A stretch of 64,000 nt of DNA from Bacillus sp. AFS055030 (GCF_002574545.1 NZ_NUGT01000080.1:158469-222468); one strand, 5' to 3'; positions 1-10,654 are shown, numbered from the stretch's first letter. Program-made: numbers and translations. Notes: generated by a model from the letters alone, not told the origin.

Positions 1-1113
1 AAAGTCGTCAGCGTAAGCATCGAAATCATCATTAGATACACTTACTTCTTGGGTGTTTGATGTATAGTCAATACCAATTTTATCTGCATCCGACTGTGAT
101 TTAATATCAATTTTCCAACCAGTTAAACGCGCAGCTAATCTAGCATTTTGACCTCTTTTTCCAATTGCAAGAGATAACTGGTGATCTGGAACTACTACTG
201 TAGTCGCTTTTTCTTCTTCATTTACTAAAACTCTAATAACTTGAGATGGGCTTAATGCATTTGCAACAAATTCAACTGGATCTGAAGACCATCTTACAAT
301 ATCAATTTTTTCACCTTTTAATTCATTAACAATTGATTGTACACGTTGACCTTTTTGACCTACACAAGCACCAACTGGATCTAAATCAGGATTGCTTGTA
401 TATACTGAAATCTTAGAACGGTCACCTGCTTCACGTGCTACAGAACGAATTTCTACTACACCATCATAAATTTCAGGTACTTCTGTTTCAAATAAACGCT
501 TTAATAATCCCGGGTGAGTACGTGATACAAAAATTTGTGGACCTTTTGAAGTTTTTTCAACTTTTGTTACAAATACTTTAATACGATCATGGATTCTGTA
601 TTTCTCAGTTGGAATTTGTTCAGTTACAGGTAGTACTGCTTCAATTTTACCTAAGTTAACATAAATTGCACGTGAATCGATACGTTGAACTGTACCTGTC
701 ATCATATCTTCTTGGCGGTCAATATATTCTGAATAAATTACACCGCGTTCAGCTTCACGCACTCTTTGTGTTACTACTTGTTTAGCAGTCGTTGCAGCAA
801 CTCGTCCAAAGTCTTTAGGTGTTACTTCTAATTCAATGATATCTCCTACCATAAAGTTTGGATTGTGTTGTTGTGCTTCTTCCACTGTAATTTCTAAACG
901 TGTATCAAACACATTACTTACTACTTCTTTTCTTGCAAAAACACGAATTGACCCGTTATGTAGGTTAAAATCAACTCGAACATTTTGTGCTTGATTGAAA
1001 TTACGTTTATATGCTGAAATTAAAGCTGCTTCAATTGCTTCAATTACTACATCTTTACTAATTCCTTTTTCTCTTTCAATTATTTCTAATGCTGTTAATA
1101 ACTCCGAACTCAT
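1..1113 (-). CDS. nusA: Transcription termination/antitermination factor NusA (3' end cut by window edge)
   Basis: NusA binds RNA polymerase and nascent RNA and modulates pausing, termination and antitermination. Reading the minus strand from the ATG at 1113 gives 371 codons with no stop before the window edge. The N-terminus reads MSSELLTALEIIEREKGIS, as in Bacillus NusA. Near the C-terminus two KH-type RNA-binding loops are visible, GQKG (about position 350) and GKRG (about position 150). Since B. subtilis NusA is, from memory, about 371 residues, little should be missing. A GGGGG Shine-Dalgarno stretch lies upstream of the start. It follows rimP with a 17-nt gap, the usual rimP-nusA order, so the two are probably co-transcribed. 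Confidence 0.95.
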   Translation of the reverse strand, partial: MSSELLTALEIIEREKGISKDVVIEAIEAALISAYKRNFNQAQNVRVDFNLHNGSIRVFARKEVVSNVFDTRLEITVEEAQQHNPNFMVGDIIELEVTPKDFGRVAATTAKQVVTQRVREAERGVIYSEYIDRQEDMMTGTVQRIDSRAIYVNLGKIEAVLPVTEQIPTEKYRIHDRIKVFVTKVEKTSKGPQIFVSRTHPGLLKRLFETEVPEIYDGVVEIRSVAREAGDRSKISVYTSNPDLDPVGACVGQKGQRVQSIVNELKGEKIDIVRWSSDPVEFVANALSPSQVIRVLVNEEEKATTVVVPDHQLSLAIGKRGQNARLAARLTGWKIDIKSQSDADKIGIDYTSNTQEVSVSNDDFDAYADDF

Positions 1114-1130
1114 TAAAAAGTACCCCCTAC

Positions 1131-1604
1131 TTAAAAAAACGTAACAGCAAGTCTTGCACTTGCGATTTTTGGTGTTGGAATTGTAATCATTTTTTTTCTT
1201 GTTTTAATTGTTAACTCTAACTGAACTTCCTCAGAAGTATAGGAAATTAATTTCCCTTCAAATTTCTTTTCGTCAAGGATTGGTTCATAAGTTTTAATGA
1301 AAACTTGTTTTCCAATTGCTTTTATAAAATCTTGTTCTTTCTTTAAAGGACGCTCAGCACCTGGTGATGAAACATCTAAGAAATATAGGTTTTCAATTGG
1401 ATCTTTTTCATCTAAGACTTCACTTAGTCTTTCACTTACTGCAGCACATTGCTCCAAATCAATTCCAGACTCACTATCTATAAATACTCGAAGGAACCAG
1501 TCTTTTCCTTCTTTTACGTATTCGACATCAACTAACTCTAATCCTAGTTGTTCAATTATTGGTTGCGCTAATTCTGATACAACCTCTGTGACCTTCTTAC
1601 TCAA
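1131..1604 (-). CDS. rimP: Ribosome maturation factor RimP
   Basis: RimP helps assemble the 30S subunit. The product has the family features [24 protein letters not shown] and a C-terminal SH3-like part ending [11 protein letters not shown] place the start at the TTG at 1604 (LSKKVTEVV...), because a GGAGG Shine-Dalgarno lies at the right distance before it and because the B. subtilis protein begins at the same residue. A longer reading from a TTG at 1622 would translate the Shine-Dalgarno itself. Length is 157 residues, normal for the family. First gene of the rimP-nusA transcription unit seen here. Confidence 0.93.
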   Translation of the reverse strand: MSKKVTEVVSELAQPIIEQLGLELVDVEYVKEGKDWFLRVFIDSESGIDLEQCAAVSERLSEVLDEKDPIENLYFLDVSSPGAERPLKKEQDFIKAIGKQVFIKTYEPILDEKKFEGKLISYTSEEVQLELTIKTRKKMITIPTPKIASARLAVTFF

Positions 1605-1639
1605 GAAGTATCCTCCTTCCAAACATTACAAGATGAAAA

Positions 1640-1661
1640 TTCCCTGCTATTTAGCAGGGAA
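1640..1661 (-). terminator. Hairpin just upstream of rimP
   Basis: A 9-bp perfect stem (1640-1648 with 1653-1661) and 4-nt loop, followed on the minus strand by TTTTCATCTT and then the rimP Shine-Dalgarno. It looks like a short terminator or attenuator in the leader of rimP-nusA. The T-run is only four long, so read-through is likely. Confidence 0.45.
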
Positions 1662-1757
1662 ATTATCTTTAGTATTTCCAATTTACGCAATTATTGTAAC
1701 TTAAAATTCAAGTTACTAACTACGTAAGAGATGAATTGGGTCATAAGGGTAATAAGA

Positions 1758-1780
1758 AAGAGCAGGTTGCCCCTGCTCTT
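1758..1780 (-). terminator. Intrinsic terminator after polC
   Basis: Inverted repeat AAGAGCAGG / CCTGCTCTT (9 bp, 5-nt loop), followed on the minus strand by TTCTTATT. It lies 68 nt beyond the polC stop codon and ends that transcript before rimP. Confidence 0.75.
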
Positions 1781-1847
1781 CAAGAAAAATCCCGTGCTAA
1801 ATTACATCTGTATCTACTATACCATAATTCCCAAGTTTTGCAAACTG

Positions 1848-3262
1848 TTAAAAGCCATCGAAAAGTGATAATTGGTTTTGATCAGGTAAGTTTTGTAAAC
1901 AGCCTTGTTTATCTAAATACTCCAATACTGTTTTAGAAATTTTACTTCTTTGTTGTAAGTCTTCTTTCGAAAGGAATTCTCCGTCTTCTCTAGCTGCAAC
2001 TATATTTTTAGCTGCATTCGTTCCTAATCCAGGAATCGAATTAAACGGTGGAATTAATTTGTTCCCATTTACTAAAAATTCATCTGCACTCGATCGATAT
2101 AAATCCATTTTTTCAAATGAATAACCTCTTTCACACATTTCCAATGCTAACTCTAGTACAGTCATTAAATTTCGCTCTTTTACAGATGCATCTAATCCTT
2201 TTATCGCAATTTCTTCAATTTTAGCTTTAATCGTACTTGGGCCAGCAATCATTGCTTCAATATCGAAATCTTCTGCTCGTACTGTAAAATACGCAGCATA
2301 ATAAAGAATTGGATGGTGTACTTTGAAATATGCAATACGTACTGCCATTAAAACATATGCAGCCGCATGCGCCTTAGGGAACATGTACTTAATTTTTTTA
2401 CATGAATCAATATACCAAGCAGGTACATTATTATTTCTCATTTCTTCTTCCCACTCTGCTGGTACACCCTTACCTTTACGAACAGATTCCATTATTTTAA
2501 ATGCTAATGACGGCTCTAATCCTTGATAGATTAAATAAACCATGATGTCGTCACGACAACCAATTACTTCAGAAAGTGTACAAGTTCCACTGTTTATTAA
2601 TTCAGATGCATTTCCTAGCCATACATCTGTACCATGTGATAAACCAGAAATTTGAACTAGTTCTGAAAATGTTGACGGCTTCGTATCTTCTAACATTTGA
2701 CGAACGAATTTTGTTCCGAATTCAGGAATTCCATAAGTACCTGTCTTACAGCCTATTTGCTCCTCTGTAACACCTAATGGTTCTGGTCCAGCAAATATTT
2801 TCATTACTTCAGGATCGTCGGTTGGAATCGTTTTTGGATCGATACCACTTAAGTCTTGAAGCATACGGATAACAGTAGGATCATCGTGTCCTAGTATATC
2901 TAGTTTCAATAAATTATCATGGATTGAATGGAAATCAAAATGTGTCGTCTTCCATTCAGACTTAACATCATCAGCTGGGAACTGAATCGGTGAAAAATCA
3001 TAAATATCCATATAATCTGGAACTACGATAATTCCACCTGGATGCTGTCCAGTTGTTCTTTTTACCCCTGTACATCCCATAGCTAATCGATCATATTCAG
3101 CACCACGTAAATTTAGATTATGATCATTTGCATAACCTCTTACGTAACCATATGCTGTCTTATCAGCTACAGTACCGATTGTACCTGCACGGTAAACATA
3201 ATCCTCACCAAAAAGTACTTTTGTATAATTGTGAGCAGTTGGTTGATATTCTCCACTAAAAT
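1848..3262 (-). CDS. polC: DNA polymerase III alpha subunit PolC, 3' exon (C-terminal part)
   Basis: This is the second exon of polC, the Gram-positive replicative DNA polymerase. It begins in codon 966: the A that ends the first exon plus AT here makes AAT (Asn), restoring the palm motif PDIDLNFSGEYQ. The exon carries KLDILGHDD, whose Asp (residue 1087 of the joined protein) is the third catalytic carboxylate by spacing to the first two. It also has the conserved [15 protein letters not shown] and [14 protein letters not shown] segments. An apparent start, MSYFSG, at 3269 is an artefact formed by the last intron bases. The joined gene is 1,437 codons including the stop, matching the family length. 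A terminator follows at 1758-1780. Confidence 0.95.
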
Positions 3263-3350
3263 ATGACAATAGGTAAGCCTTTGAAGTAATCTCCAGCTTT
3301 TCCCCTGTCCCACACCGTACGTGACCCTTTCGGAGTCATACGGCGCTCCA
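3263..3350 (-). ncRNA. Intron domain V and VI (catalytic core and branch point)
   Basis: On the minus strand, GAGCGCCGTATGACTC followed by CGAAAG and GGTCACGTACGGTGT forms the compact domain V hairpin with its AGC triad and GAAA-type loop. Domain VI follows as GACAGGGG pairing back to CCTATTGTC. One A, eight bases before the 3' splice site (position 3270), is left bulged, which is the expected place for the lariat branch point. Confidence 0.85.
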
Positions 3351-3372
3351 TCGTCTTTATATTTACGAAGAT

Positions 3373-5199
3373 TTATATAACTAGCGCTTGGAATCCTACA
3401 ACCTTACGTAGTCTATTGAGTTTCTTAATTGCTCTGGTGTCTAATGTATTGACATGATGTAATTTAATAGGATCTTTCATCGGATTCTTTGTATGAACAA
3501 GATTATGAAAATCTTTCTTAATAATAACCAGATTGTCGTAGTCATCGCTTCCCCCCATTTTTGTGGGTAATATATGATGACAAATACAGTTTGACGGCAT
3601 GAGCCTTTCACCTGAAATGTAGCATTTTCCTCTTTGTGCTACATATTTACTTATCCGATTATTTTCATACAAAGTAGATTTTGATGAGTAGTTCCCTTTT
3701 CTTAAATGTTCAATTTCAATTGCGGTCACATATACTAAGTCTTTATGAATTCTTTGGCGGTTCTCTTTGTCATAAATCGTAAATTCAGGTTCTCTTTGTC
3801 CTCGTATTTGGTGTCTTATTGATTCAAACGGTAAGACAAGGATCCCATTACTTTTAAACCTCTTGTATGTGAAGTCGTTATAGAACTTTTCTATAACAGC
3901 ATTGTTTTCTGAAGTTGGATTAAAAATGTTCCGCTTCAGCAAGGTTTTAATCTTAAAATGTATGATATGTCTAATATCATTGAAATCAGAGGATACCCTC
4001 GTCGCAATTTTATAGTAATTATGGATACCTAAAGTGAACGCATTAAGGTCAAGAATCTTATTTGGAGTTGGATTTTTTCTTATTTGACTTAGTTTATGCT
4101 GATAAACTTTTATCACTTTTTCTTTCGACTTCGGAGATATTTTTGAATTAACTATATATCCCCTTTTTGCTGTCCCTTTTTGAACTGCTCGAAAGCGTAC
4201 ACCTAAGAAATCCGTTCCATTCTTGCGAAGATTGATGATTTTACTCTTTTCAGGACTCACCTCTAAGTCTAATCGTTCCTTTAACCATTTTTTTACTGCT
4301 ACAAAGAGTTTACAGGCATTCTCATAAGAGTTTGTAAAGATTTTAAAGTCATCGGCGTACCGAACAATGTAACATGGCTTTAACTTTGTTTTCTTTAAAG
4401 CATCTGTTCGATTCCTTTTGAGCTTATAATTCACTCTTGTTGGCTTTGTTTCCCATTGATTTGAAATCCACCAATCTAACTCGTTTAGAACTATATTTGC
4501 AAGAAGCGGTGATAAAATACCGCCTTGTAGTATTCCTTTTTCGGGTATACCTTCACCAACAAATTCAGCCTTTAACATTTTCCTTATAATAGAAAGTACC
4601 TTTTTATCCCTTATTCCGATAGCCCATAGTTGTTTTCCTAGCTTTTTGTGATTTACGTTGTCAAAGAACCCTTTAATATCTATATCGACTACATAATGAT
4701 GATAACTATGATTAACCATGTGATAGCATCTTGCTAGTGCATCATGTGTATTTCGAAGTGGTCTAAATCCATAACTTGATGGGTGAAATTTAGCTTCAAC
4801 AATCGGTTCAAAAACCTGTAAAATCATTTGTTGTATGAATCTATCTTCTATCGTTGGAATCCCTAAAGGACGCTTTTCACCATTTGGCTTTGGAATTAGC
4901 ACTCGTCTTACCAATTCTGGTTTGTAGTCGTGTAGTTTCCTCCGAACCATTTTAATGAGCTTTTCTTTATTCATCTTGTTCAGATGTTTGATATTGTGAC
5001 CATTTGTACCTTTTGTTTTGCATCTAGTGTTACTTTTTAAATTTCTAAAAGCAAGGAGGATATTTTCTTCTGAAATGATTAAATCATAGAGCCTTTTAAA
5101 ATATCTTCCATTCTTACTCTCAGAATATAAAGTATCAAATGTTTCTTGAACATTAAAATATTCATTATTTCTTAGTTTTTGAACTATTAAGTCAGCCAA
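3373..5199 (-). CDS. ltrA: Intron-encoded reverse transcriptase/maturase with HNH endonuclease domain
   Basis: A 608-residue multifunctional protein encoded within the intron. It should bind its own intron RNA, help it splice, and drive retrohoming by target-primed reverse transcription. Visible domains: N-terminal RT segments (KGTNGHNIKHL, about 63-73; SSYGFRP, about 141-147), the QGGILSPLLANI block (about 225-236), the catalytic YADD box (281-284), a maturase region (about 350-450), and a C-terminal HNH nuclease (about 533-572, with CICHHILP and HNLVH). No stop or frameshift interrupts it, so it appears functional. The start ATG at 5199 is preceded by GGAGGT at suitable spacing. It is on the same strand as polC, so its expression probably depends partly on the polC transcript. 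The symbol is the generic family name. Confidence 0.93.
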   Translation of the reverse strand: MADLIVQKLRNNEYFNVQETFDTLYSESKNGRYFKRLYDLIISEENILLAFRNLKSNTRCKTKGTNGHNIKHLNKMNKEKLIKMVRRKLHDYKPELVRRVLIPKPNGEKRPLGIPTIEDRFIQQMILQVFEPIVEAKFHPSSYGFRPLRNTHDALARCYHMVNHSYHHYVVDIDIKGFFDNVNHKKLGKQLWAIGIRDKKVLSIIRKMLKAEFVGEGIPEKGILQGGILSPLLANIVLNELDWWISNQWETKPTRVNYKLKRNRTDALKKTKLKPCYIVRYADDFKIFTNSYENACKLFVAVKKWLKERLDLEVSPEKSKIINLRKNGTDFLGVRFRAVQKGTAKRGYIVNSKISPKSKEKVIKVYQHKLSQIRKNPTPNKILDLNAFTLGIHNYYKIATRVSSDFNDIRHIIHFKIKTLLKRNIFNPTSENNAVIEKFYNDFTYKRFKSNGILVLPFESIRHQIRGQREPEFTIYDKENRQRIHKDLVYVTAIEIEHLRKGNYSSKSTLYENNRISKYVAQRGKCYISGERLMPSNCICHHILPTKMGGSDDYDNLVIIKKDFHNLVHTKNPMKDPIKLHHVNTLDTRAIKKLNRLRKVVGFQALVI

Positions 5200-5936
5200 C
5201 TAATCACCTCCAAAAGGCTTTCGTTTCTATTTAGTCATACGAGAATACTGACTTGTGTAGGATTTTGTTTCGTAAAAAGACGACTCAAGCCCTTCCCTCA
5301 GAATTGTTTTATCCTCAAACCTATTCGATATATTCGGTTTTCAACGGCAATTCCTGCAAACGGTACTACGGCTTTAATGCCACTCCGATAAATCTTCATT
5401 ATACTCATAAGAGCTTTTTGAAGAACGACTTTTAAGCAATGTGTAATCATCTCGAGTCTTCGGAGCTTCCCACGTTCCGTTAATTCTATCTATACATACT
5501 TCCTTAGGTTTCCTCTATACTCCGTCTAGCACAATAGCTCCTATAAAGCTATGTGGATTTTCATAACCTAACGTTTACTCATCCACACTAGAAAGTCCTA
5601 TTTTGGACCTCTAAGCATTTCTACTTAGCGACATTCACGAAGAGTCAGTCAAGGATTCGTCCAGATAATTCTATCCATTCTAACCATAGAAGTTTTGTAG
5701 ACACCCGGCCTATCATTTACAACCAATAAAGGTCTTTCCTCACCATTAGTGTTAGGGTAAACTTCAGCCGGCTTTAGCGGGCTTCAAACAAATTACGTTA
5801 TTACAGTACGTGCCTTGCTTGCCGCAGATTCAGTGAGTGTGTTTCAAGACGTTACCCTTTTCATTCCACACTTCGAATTAACAGTTCTCCTAGCTTTAGC
5901 TAGTGGCTAATCTTTTCAATTAGCAACGTGGCGCAC
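5200..5936 (-). ncRNA. Intron ribozyme domains I-III and start of domain IV
   Basis: 737 nt without a credible gene. It begins GTGCGCC at the splice site and contains many short complementary blocks (for example AGCCCGCTAAAGCCGGCT), as expected for the folded 5' half of a group II ribozyme. This is the non-coding part before the reverse transcriptase gene. Apparent small reading frames here have no support. Confidence 0.85.
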
Positions 5937-8832
5937 TCAAATCTATGTCCGGAACCTTATCTCCTTTAAATCCAAGGAAGGTTTCAAAAGGAATATCATG
6001 TCCATCTTTTTTATATGCAGTACCACATTCTGGACAATCTTTGTTCGGTAAATCGAATCCAGAACCAACTGATCCATCATTGAAAAACTCAGAGTGCTTA
6101 CAATTTGGACAGACATAATGTGGTGGAAGTGGATTTACTTCTGTTATTTCTGTCATTGTCGCTACTAATGATGAACCTACAGATCCCCTAGAACCTACTA
6201 GGTATCCGTCATCTAATGATTTTTTTACAAGTTTATGCGAAATCAAGTAAATTACGGCAAATCCATGCCCAATAATACTTTTTAACTCTTTTTCAAGACG
6301 GGCTTCTACAATTTCTGGTAATTGTTCTCCGTAGATCGATCTTGCCATTTGATAACTCATATTACGAACTTCATCTTCAGCACCTTCGATTTTTGGAGTA
6401 TATAAGTCATCTTTAATTGGTTTAATATCTTCAATTAAACTTGCAATTTTTTGAGTATTTGTAACGACTATTTCCTTTGCTTTTTCTTCTCCTAAAAATG
6501 CGAATGAAGATAGCATCTCATTTGTTGTTCTAAAATGAACATCTGGTAATCGATGTCTATTTAATGGATTTGCACCACCTTGAGAACCAACTAATATTTT
6601 TCGATAAATTTGATCTTCTTTTTGTAAGTGATGAACGTTACCAGTTCCAACTACAATTTTTTCTACCTTTTCAGCCATTTTTACAAGCTTTGAAATGACT
6701 TCTCTTAAATGTTGTTCATTTCGAACAATTTCTAATTCCACTAAATGTAAAAGTGTCTCAGGCGGCATTACTTCAATATAGTCATAAAACTCCATTAGCT
6801 TTTCCGCTTCTTCAGGAGATTTTTGAACACTTGCCTCAAAAACTTCACCTTTATCACACGCAGAACCAACTAATATTCCTTCTCGATGTTTCACTAGTAA
6901 TGATCTAGGAACCCTTGCAACTCGATGATGATAATGTATATGAGAATATGAAACAATTTTAAACAAGTTTTTTAGTCCAGTTTCATTCGTAGCTAATAGA
7001 GTTGCATGTGATGGTCTTGCTCGTTTATAAGCATCGCCTTTACCCATGTTATTATTTAGCTCGTCATGATAATGCATACCTTGTTCTGCTGCGTCTTTTA
7101 ACATTTTTAAAAGTAAGAAGCCAGTAGCCTCAGCATCGTAAATCGCTCTATGGTGTTGTGTTAAGTTTATATCGAATTTTTTACAGAGTGTATTTAAACG
7201 GAAGTTTTTAAAATCTGGATATAAAGTTCTAGCTAACTCAAGCGTATCAATTACACCGTTATTCGTAATACCTATCTCATATTTTTTAAAGCCCATTTGG
7301 ATAAAGCCCATATCAAATGAAGCATTATGAGCTACGAGTATATCGTCACCCATCCATTCTTTAAACTCACGAAGTACGACATCAACATTTGGGGCATCTT
7401 TTACCATTTCGTCAGTAATTCCCGTCAATTCAATCGTAGTTGCTGATAGTGGATGATGCGGATTTGCAAATCGCTCAAATCGATCAATGATTTCACCTTT
7501 ATGGATTTTTACAGCAGCTAACTCGATGATTGTATCATAAACAGCTGAAAGACCTGTTGTCTCTACGTCGAATACAACATAGGTTGCTTCCTCTAGTGAA
7601 ATATGAAATGGATTATATGCTGTTGGTACACCATCATTTACTAGATTTATTTCAACGCCATATAGTATTTTTACACCGTGTTTCTTACCTGCTCCATATG
7701 CTTCAGGGAAGGCTTGAACAACTGCATGATCCGTTATTGCAATTGCCTCATGTCCAAACTTACTTGCTTGTTTAACTAAATCTCCTGCTGAAACGACTGA
7801 ATCCATTTGGCTCATATGTGTGTGAGCATGTAACTCAATTCGACGCTCTCCTTCTGGCGCTTCATCCTTGCGTTCATCTGGATTAATTTCATTTATATCA
7901 TTTGCAATCATGACTAAATCACGTACAAAAGTGTCGTTTTGAACAGATCCTCTAACTTTTACCCACATACCTTTTTTAATTCTATTTAGCATAGGGATAT
8001 CTTCTTTATCTCTAGAGAACATTTTAACTAGTATTGAGCTCGTGTAATCAGTTATTTTAAAGGTAATTAAAACACGGCCACTCTTAAGTTCACGAATTTC
8101 AGAATCGAATACATATCCTTGAAGAACTACTCGTTTTTCTTCTTCAATAATAGACGAAATCGTATTAATTTCAGTTTCCTTAATATAATATCCAACAACA
8201 AGAGGACCCTCAGGCTCATCTCCTTCAGCTTCTTGGGCAGCCTCTTTCTTTTCTAATTCAACAAGTACTTCCATCGCTCGCTTGCGATCTTCTTCTGCTT
8301 TTTTCTCAAGAAACTCAGTTTTTTCGTCAACATTATCTTTTATCGTATTCTCAAAAAACAACTTAGGAAATCCTACTTTTTGATATAAATCTTGCAACTG
8401 AGGAACGTATCGATTTGTAAAAGCATTCTCTTCAATTAGACTATTTAAGTCAATTATTACTTTATTATTTTCAACTTTAGGGTGGGCTGATTCAATATGC
8501 TGTAATATAGGGGATTTCGATTCAACAGATTGAATCATAAATGACCAATAATCAACTACTTTTTGTTCATCTATATTAGGATTTTCTGTATTAATAACGA
8601 CCGAAACATCTGCTATATGTTTAAAAGTTCTTAATAAACTTGTTACAAATACTTGGAACGTTGCAAAAGGTAAAACATTATCGATCTTAAATGTAAACTG
8701 CCATTTTTTTTCGGTTTTATTTACTTCAAGATTTACGATTTCCCCATTTTTAAAATACATGTCTCGCATATCTTCGGGAAATTGAAGCTGATCTAATAAT
8801 AGCTGAAACCGCTCCTGACGAGTTTGTCCCAT
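5937..8832 (-). CDS. polC: DNA polymerase III alpha subunit PolC, 5' exon (N-terminal part)
   Basis: First exon of the replicative polymerase, from the ATG at 8832 (MGQTRQERF). In order it holds the N-terminal domain, an OB fold (about 230-320), PHP segment with ELHAHTHMSQMDS (about 333), and the inserted DEDD-type 3'-5' proofreading exonuclease (FDVETTGLS, about 422; later HHRAIYDAEAT), and a CPNC/CPEC zinc-binding region (about 915-945). It ends at VPDIDL, containing the first two catalytic aspartates (962 and 964). If the intron is not removed, translation runs five further codons (SAPRC) into the intron and stops, giving a 970-residue protein without the complete palm, fingers or C-terminal region. 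proS lies upstream with its own terminator between. Confidence 0.96.
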
Positions 8833-8884
8833 TTTTTCACCAACCTTTTTATATAAATTTCAGTAAATGTGTAAAAAAAAATCG

Positions 8885-8912
8885 AAAGTACCTCTAAAAG
8901 AAGAGGTACTTT
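8885..8912 (-). terminator. Intrinsic terminator after proS
   Basis: Perfect 11-bp stem (AAAGTACCTCT / AGAGGTACTTT, 6-nt loop). On the minus strand it is followed by CGATTTTTTTTT. It separates proS from polC. Confidence 0.85.
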
Positions 8913-8956
8913 TTATTTGTGTGCGATTCCCATAAGGTGTCGCTTCCACTTTTATT

Positions 8957-10654
8957 TTATTTTAACATATTTATTTCATTCACAAGGTTAGAAATTTCTA
9001 CTTCTTTACTAACTTGTCCATCTCTTGTTTTAAGTTCTACTATTCCTTCTGCAGCTTTTTTACCAACAACTACACGTACAGGAATTCCGAAAAGATCTGC
9101 GTCTGCGAATTTCACACCTACACGTTCATTTCGGTCATCTAATAATACATCTTGTCCGATTTCTTTTAACGTTTTATAAATATCGTCTGCTAAATTCACT
9201 TGCTCTTCATTCTTCGTATTGACTGTAATGACATGCACATCAAAAGGAGCAAGGTTTTTAGGCCACACAATACCTTTTTCGTCATGATATTGCTCTACAA
9301 TTGCAGCTAATGTACGAGATACACCGATTCCATAACATCCCATAATGATTGGATTTGATTTACCATTTTCATCAAGGAATGTTGCATTCATAGACTCAGA
9401 ATATTTTGTTCCTAATTTGAATACATGACCAACTTCAATACCTTTTGCAAATGAAATCGTTCCTTTACCGTCTGGTGATAAGTCACCTTCTTGAATGAAT
9501 CTTAAATCTACGAAATCTTTTACGTTATAATCTCGATTTACAGTTACGTTAATATAGTGATAGCCTTCTTCATTTGCTCCACAGCAACCATTTACGATTC
9601 CTTTAATAGCGTTATCGGCTAATACTAATAAATCAGATTTTACGCCAATTGGACCTAATGAACCTATTTCACAGTTCATTAGTTCTTTTACTTCTTCTTT
9701 AGAAGCTAGCTCTACTGAATGTGCACCTAAATAATTCTTTAATTTAATATCATTTATTTCGTGGTCACCACGGGCAAGTACTAATACAAAACTTTCGTCT
9801 GCTTTGAAAATAATTGATTTAATGCTTTTTTCAATTGGTAAGTTTAAGAATTCGATTACTTCATCAATTGTTTTTTGATTTGGCGTTTCTACTTTTTGAA
9901 CTTCTTCTAATTTCTCATCAGATGGTTCGTAATTCGTCACAACTGGCGCCATTTCAATATTTGCAGCATAGCTAGATTCATTTGAAAATGCGATTGTATC
10001 TTCACCAATGTCAGATAACACCATGAATTCATGTGTATCTTTTCCACCCATTGCTCCTGAATCAGCAACAACCGCTCTGAAATTCAATCCACAACGAGTA
10101 AATACGTTGCTATAAGCCGTAAATAAACGATCATATACTTCATCCAAGCTTTCTTGTGATGCATGGAAAGAATATGCATCTTTCATTAAAAATTCACGCC
10201 CGCGAAGTAGACCAAAACGAGGTCGTTTTTCATCACGGAATTTTGATTGTATTTGGTAAAGTGTAATCGGTAATTTTTTATATGATTTTAATTCATCGCG
10301 AATAATAGAAGTAACAACTTCTTCATGTGTTGCGCCTAATGCAAATCCTCTACCATGGCGATCTCTTAAACGCATTAGTTCTGGACCAAAATTATCCCAA
10401 CGGCCTGATTCTTCCCATAATTCTTGCGCTTGCATTGATGGCATTAACATTTCCATCGCACCAGCATTATTCATTTCTTCTCGGACGATATTTGCTACTT
10501 TTTGAAGAACTTTATTGCCTAAAGGTAAAAAACTATATATACCAGATGCATTTTGTCTAATAAAACCAGCTCTTAATAATAATTGATGACTTTTTATCTC
10601 TGCATCTGAAGGTACTTCACGAAGAGTTGGACTATATACGATACTTTGTTTCAA
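8957..10654 (-). CDS. proS: Prolyl-tRNA synthetase
   Basis: Class II aminoacyl-tRNA synthetase that charges tRNA-Pro; 565 residues, the bacterial long form. Motif 2 is seen in [21 protein letters not shown] cut at about 140-160, motif 3 in [15 protein letters not shown] (about 435-450), and the inserted editing (INS) domain spans about 225-405 (it contains [10 protein letters not shown] and [10 protein letters not shown]). The anticodon-binding domain forms the C-terminus. The start is a TTG at 10654, chosen because GAGGTG lies seven bases before it. The gene follows rseP, as in B. subtilis, but with a 220-nt gap that contains a long nested hairpin. Confidence 0.96.
   Translation of the reverse strand: MKQSIVYSPTLREVPSDAEIKSHQLLLRAGFIRQNASGIYSFLPLGNKVLQKVANIVREEMNNAGAMEMLMPSMQAQELWEESGRWDNFGPELMRLRDRHGRGFALGATHEEVVTSIIRDELKSYKKLPITLYQIQSKFRDEKRPRFGLLRGREFLMKDAYSFHASQESLDEVYDRLFTAYSNVFTRCGLNFRAVVADSGAMGGKDTHEFMVLSDIGEDTIAFSNESSYAANIEMAPVVTNYEPSDEKLEEVQKVETPNQKTIDEVIEFLNLPIEKSIKSIIFKADESFVLVLARGDHEINDIKLKNYLGAHSVELASKEEVKELMNCEIGSLGPIGVKSDLLVLADNAIKGIVNGCCGANEEGYHYINVTVNRDYNVKDFVDLRFIQEGDLSPDGKGTISFAKGIEVGHVFKLGTKYSESMNATFLDENGKSNPIIMGCYGIGVSRTLAAIVEQYHDEKGIVWPKNLAPFDVHVITVNTKNEEQVNLADDIYKTLKEIGQDVLLDDRNERVGVKFADADLFGIPVRVVVGKKAAEGIVELKTRDGQVSKEVEISNLVNEINMLK

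Larger units (their letters stand above)
3263..5936 (-). mobile_element. Group II intron inserted in polC
   Basis: A 2,674-nt retroelement in the sense orientation of polC. The 5' boundary reads GTGCG from 5936 on the minus strand, matching the group II consensus GUGYG. The 3' boundary ends in AT at 3263, matching the AY consensus. Removing it joins GATTTGA to ATTTTAGTGG and gives the exact PolC sequence DLNFSG, so the boundaries are fixed to the base. A domain V/VI core lies near the 3' end and a reverse transcriptase gene sits inside. I did not identify the EBS/IBS pairings with confidence and do not assign a structural subclass. Confidence 0.95.

Noticed and set aside
1297..1704. Plus-strand reading frames antisense to rimP, tsf, frr, plsX and other genes
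   Set aside because: They overlap well-supported minus-strand genes, have no ribosome sites, and their composition is that of mirror frames.
5552..5570. EBS1 pairing for the polC intron
   Set aside because: A GGATTT-like stretch only partly pairs with the exon end; not reliable without structure prediction.
3263..5936. Intein instead of intron
   Set aside because: Stops occur within five codons of the left border, the internal protein is a reverse transcriptase with its own start and ribosome site, and domain V/VI is present.
1848..8832. polC as a frameshifted or broken pseudogene
   Set aside because: Removing 3263-5936 at group II consensus ends restores one full-length frame of normal length with every catalytic residue.
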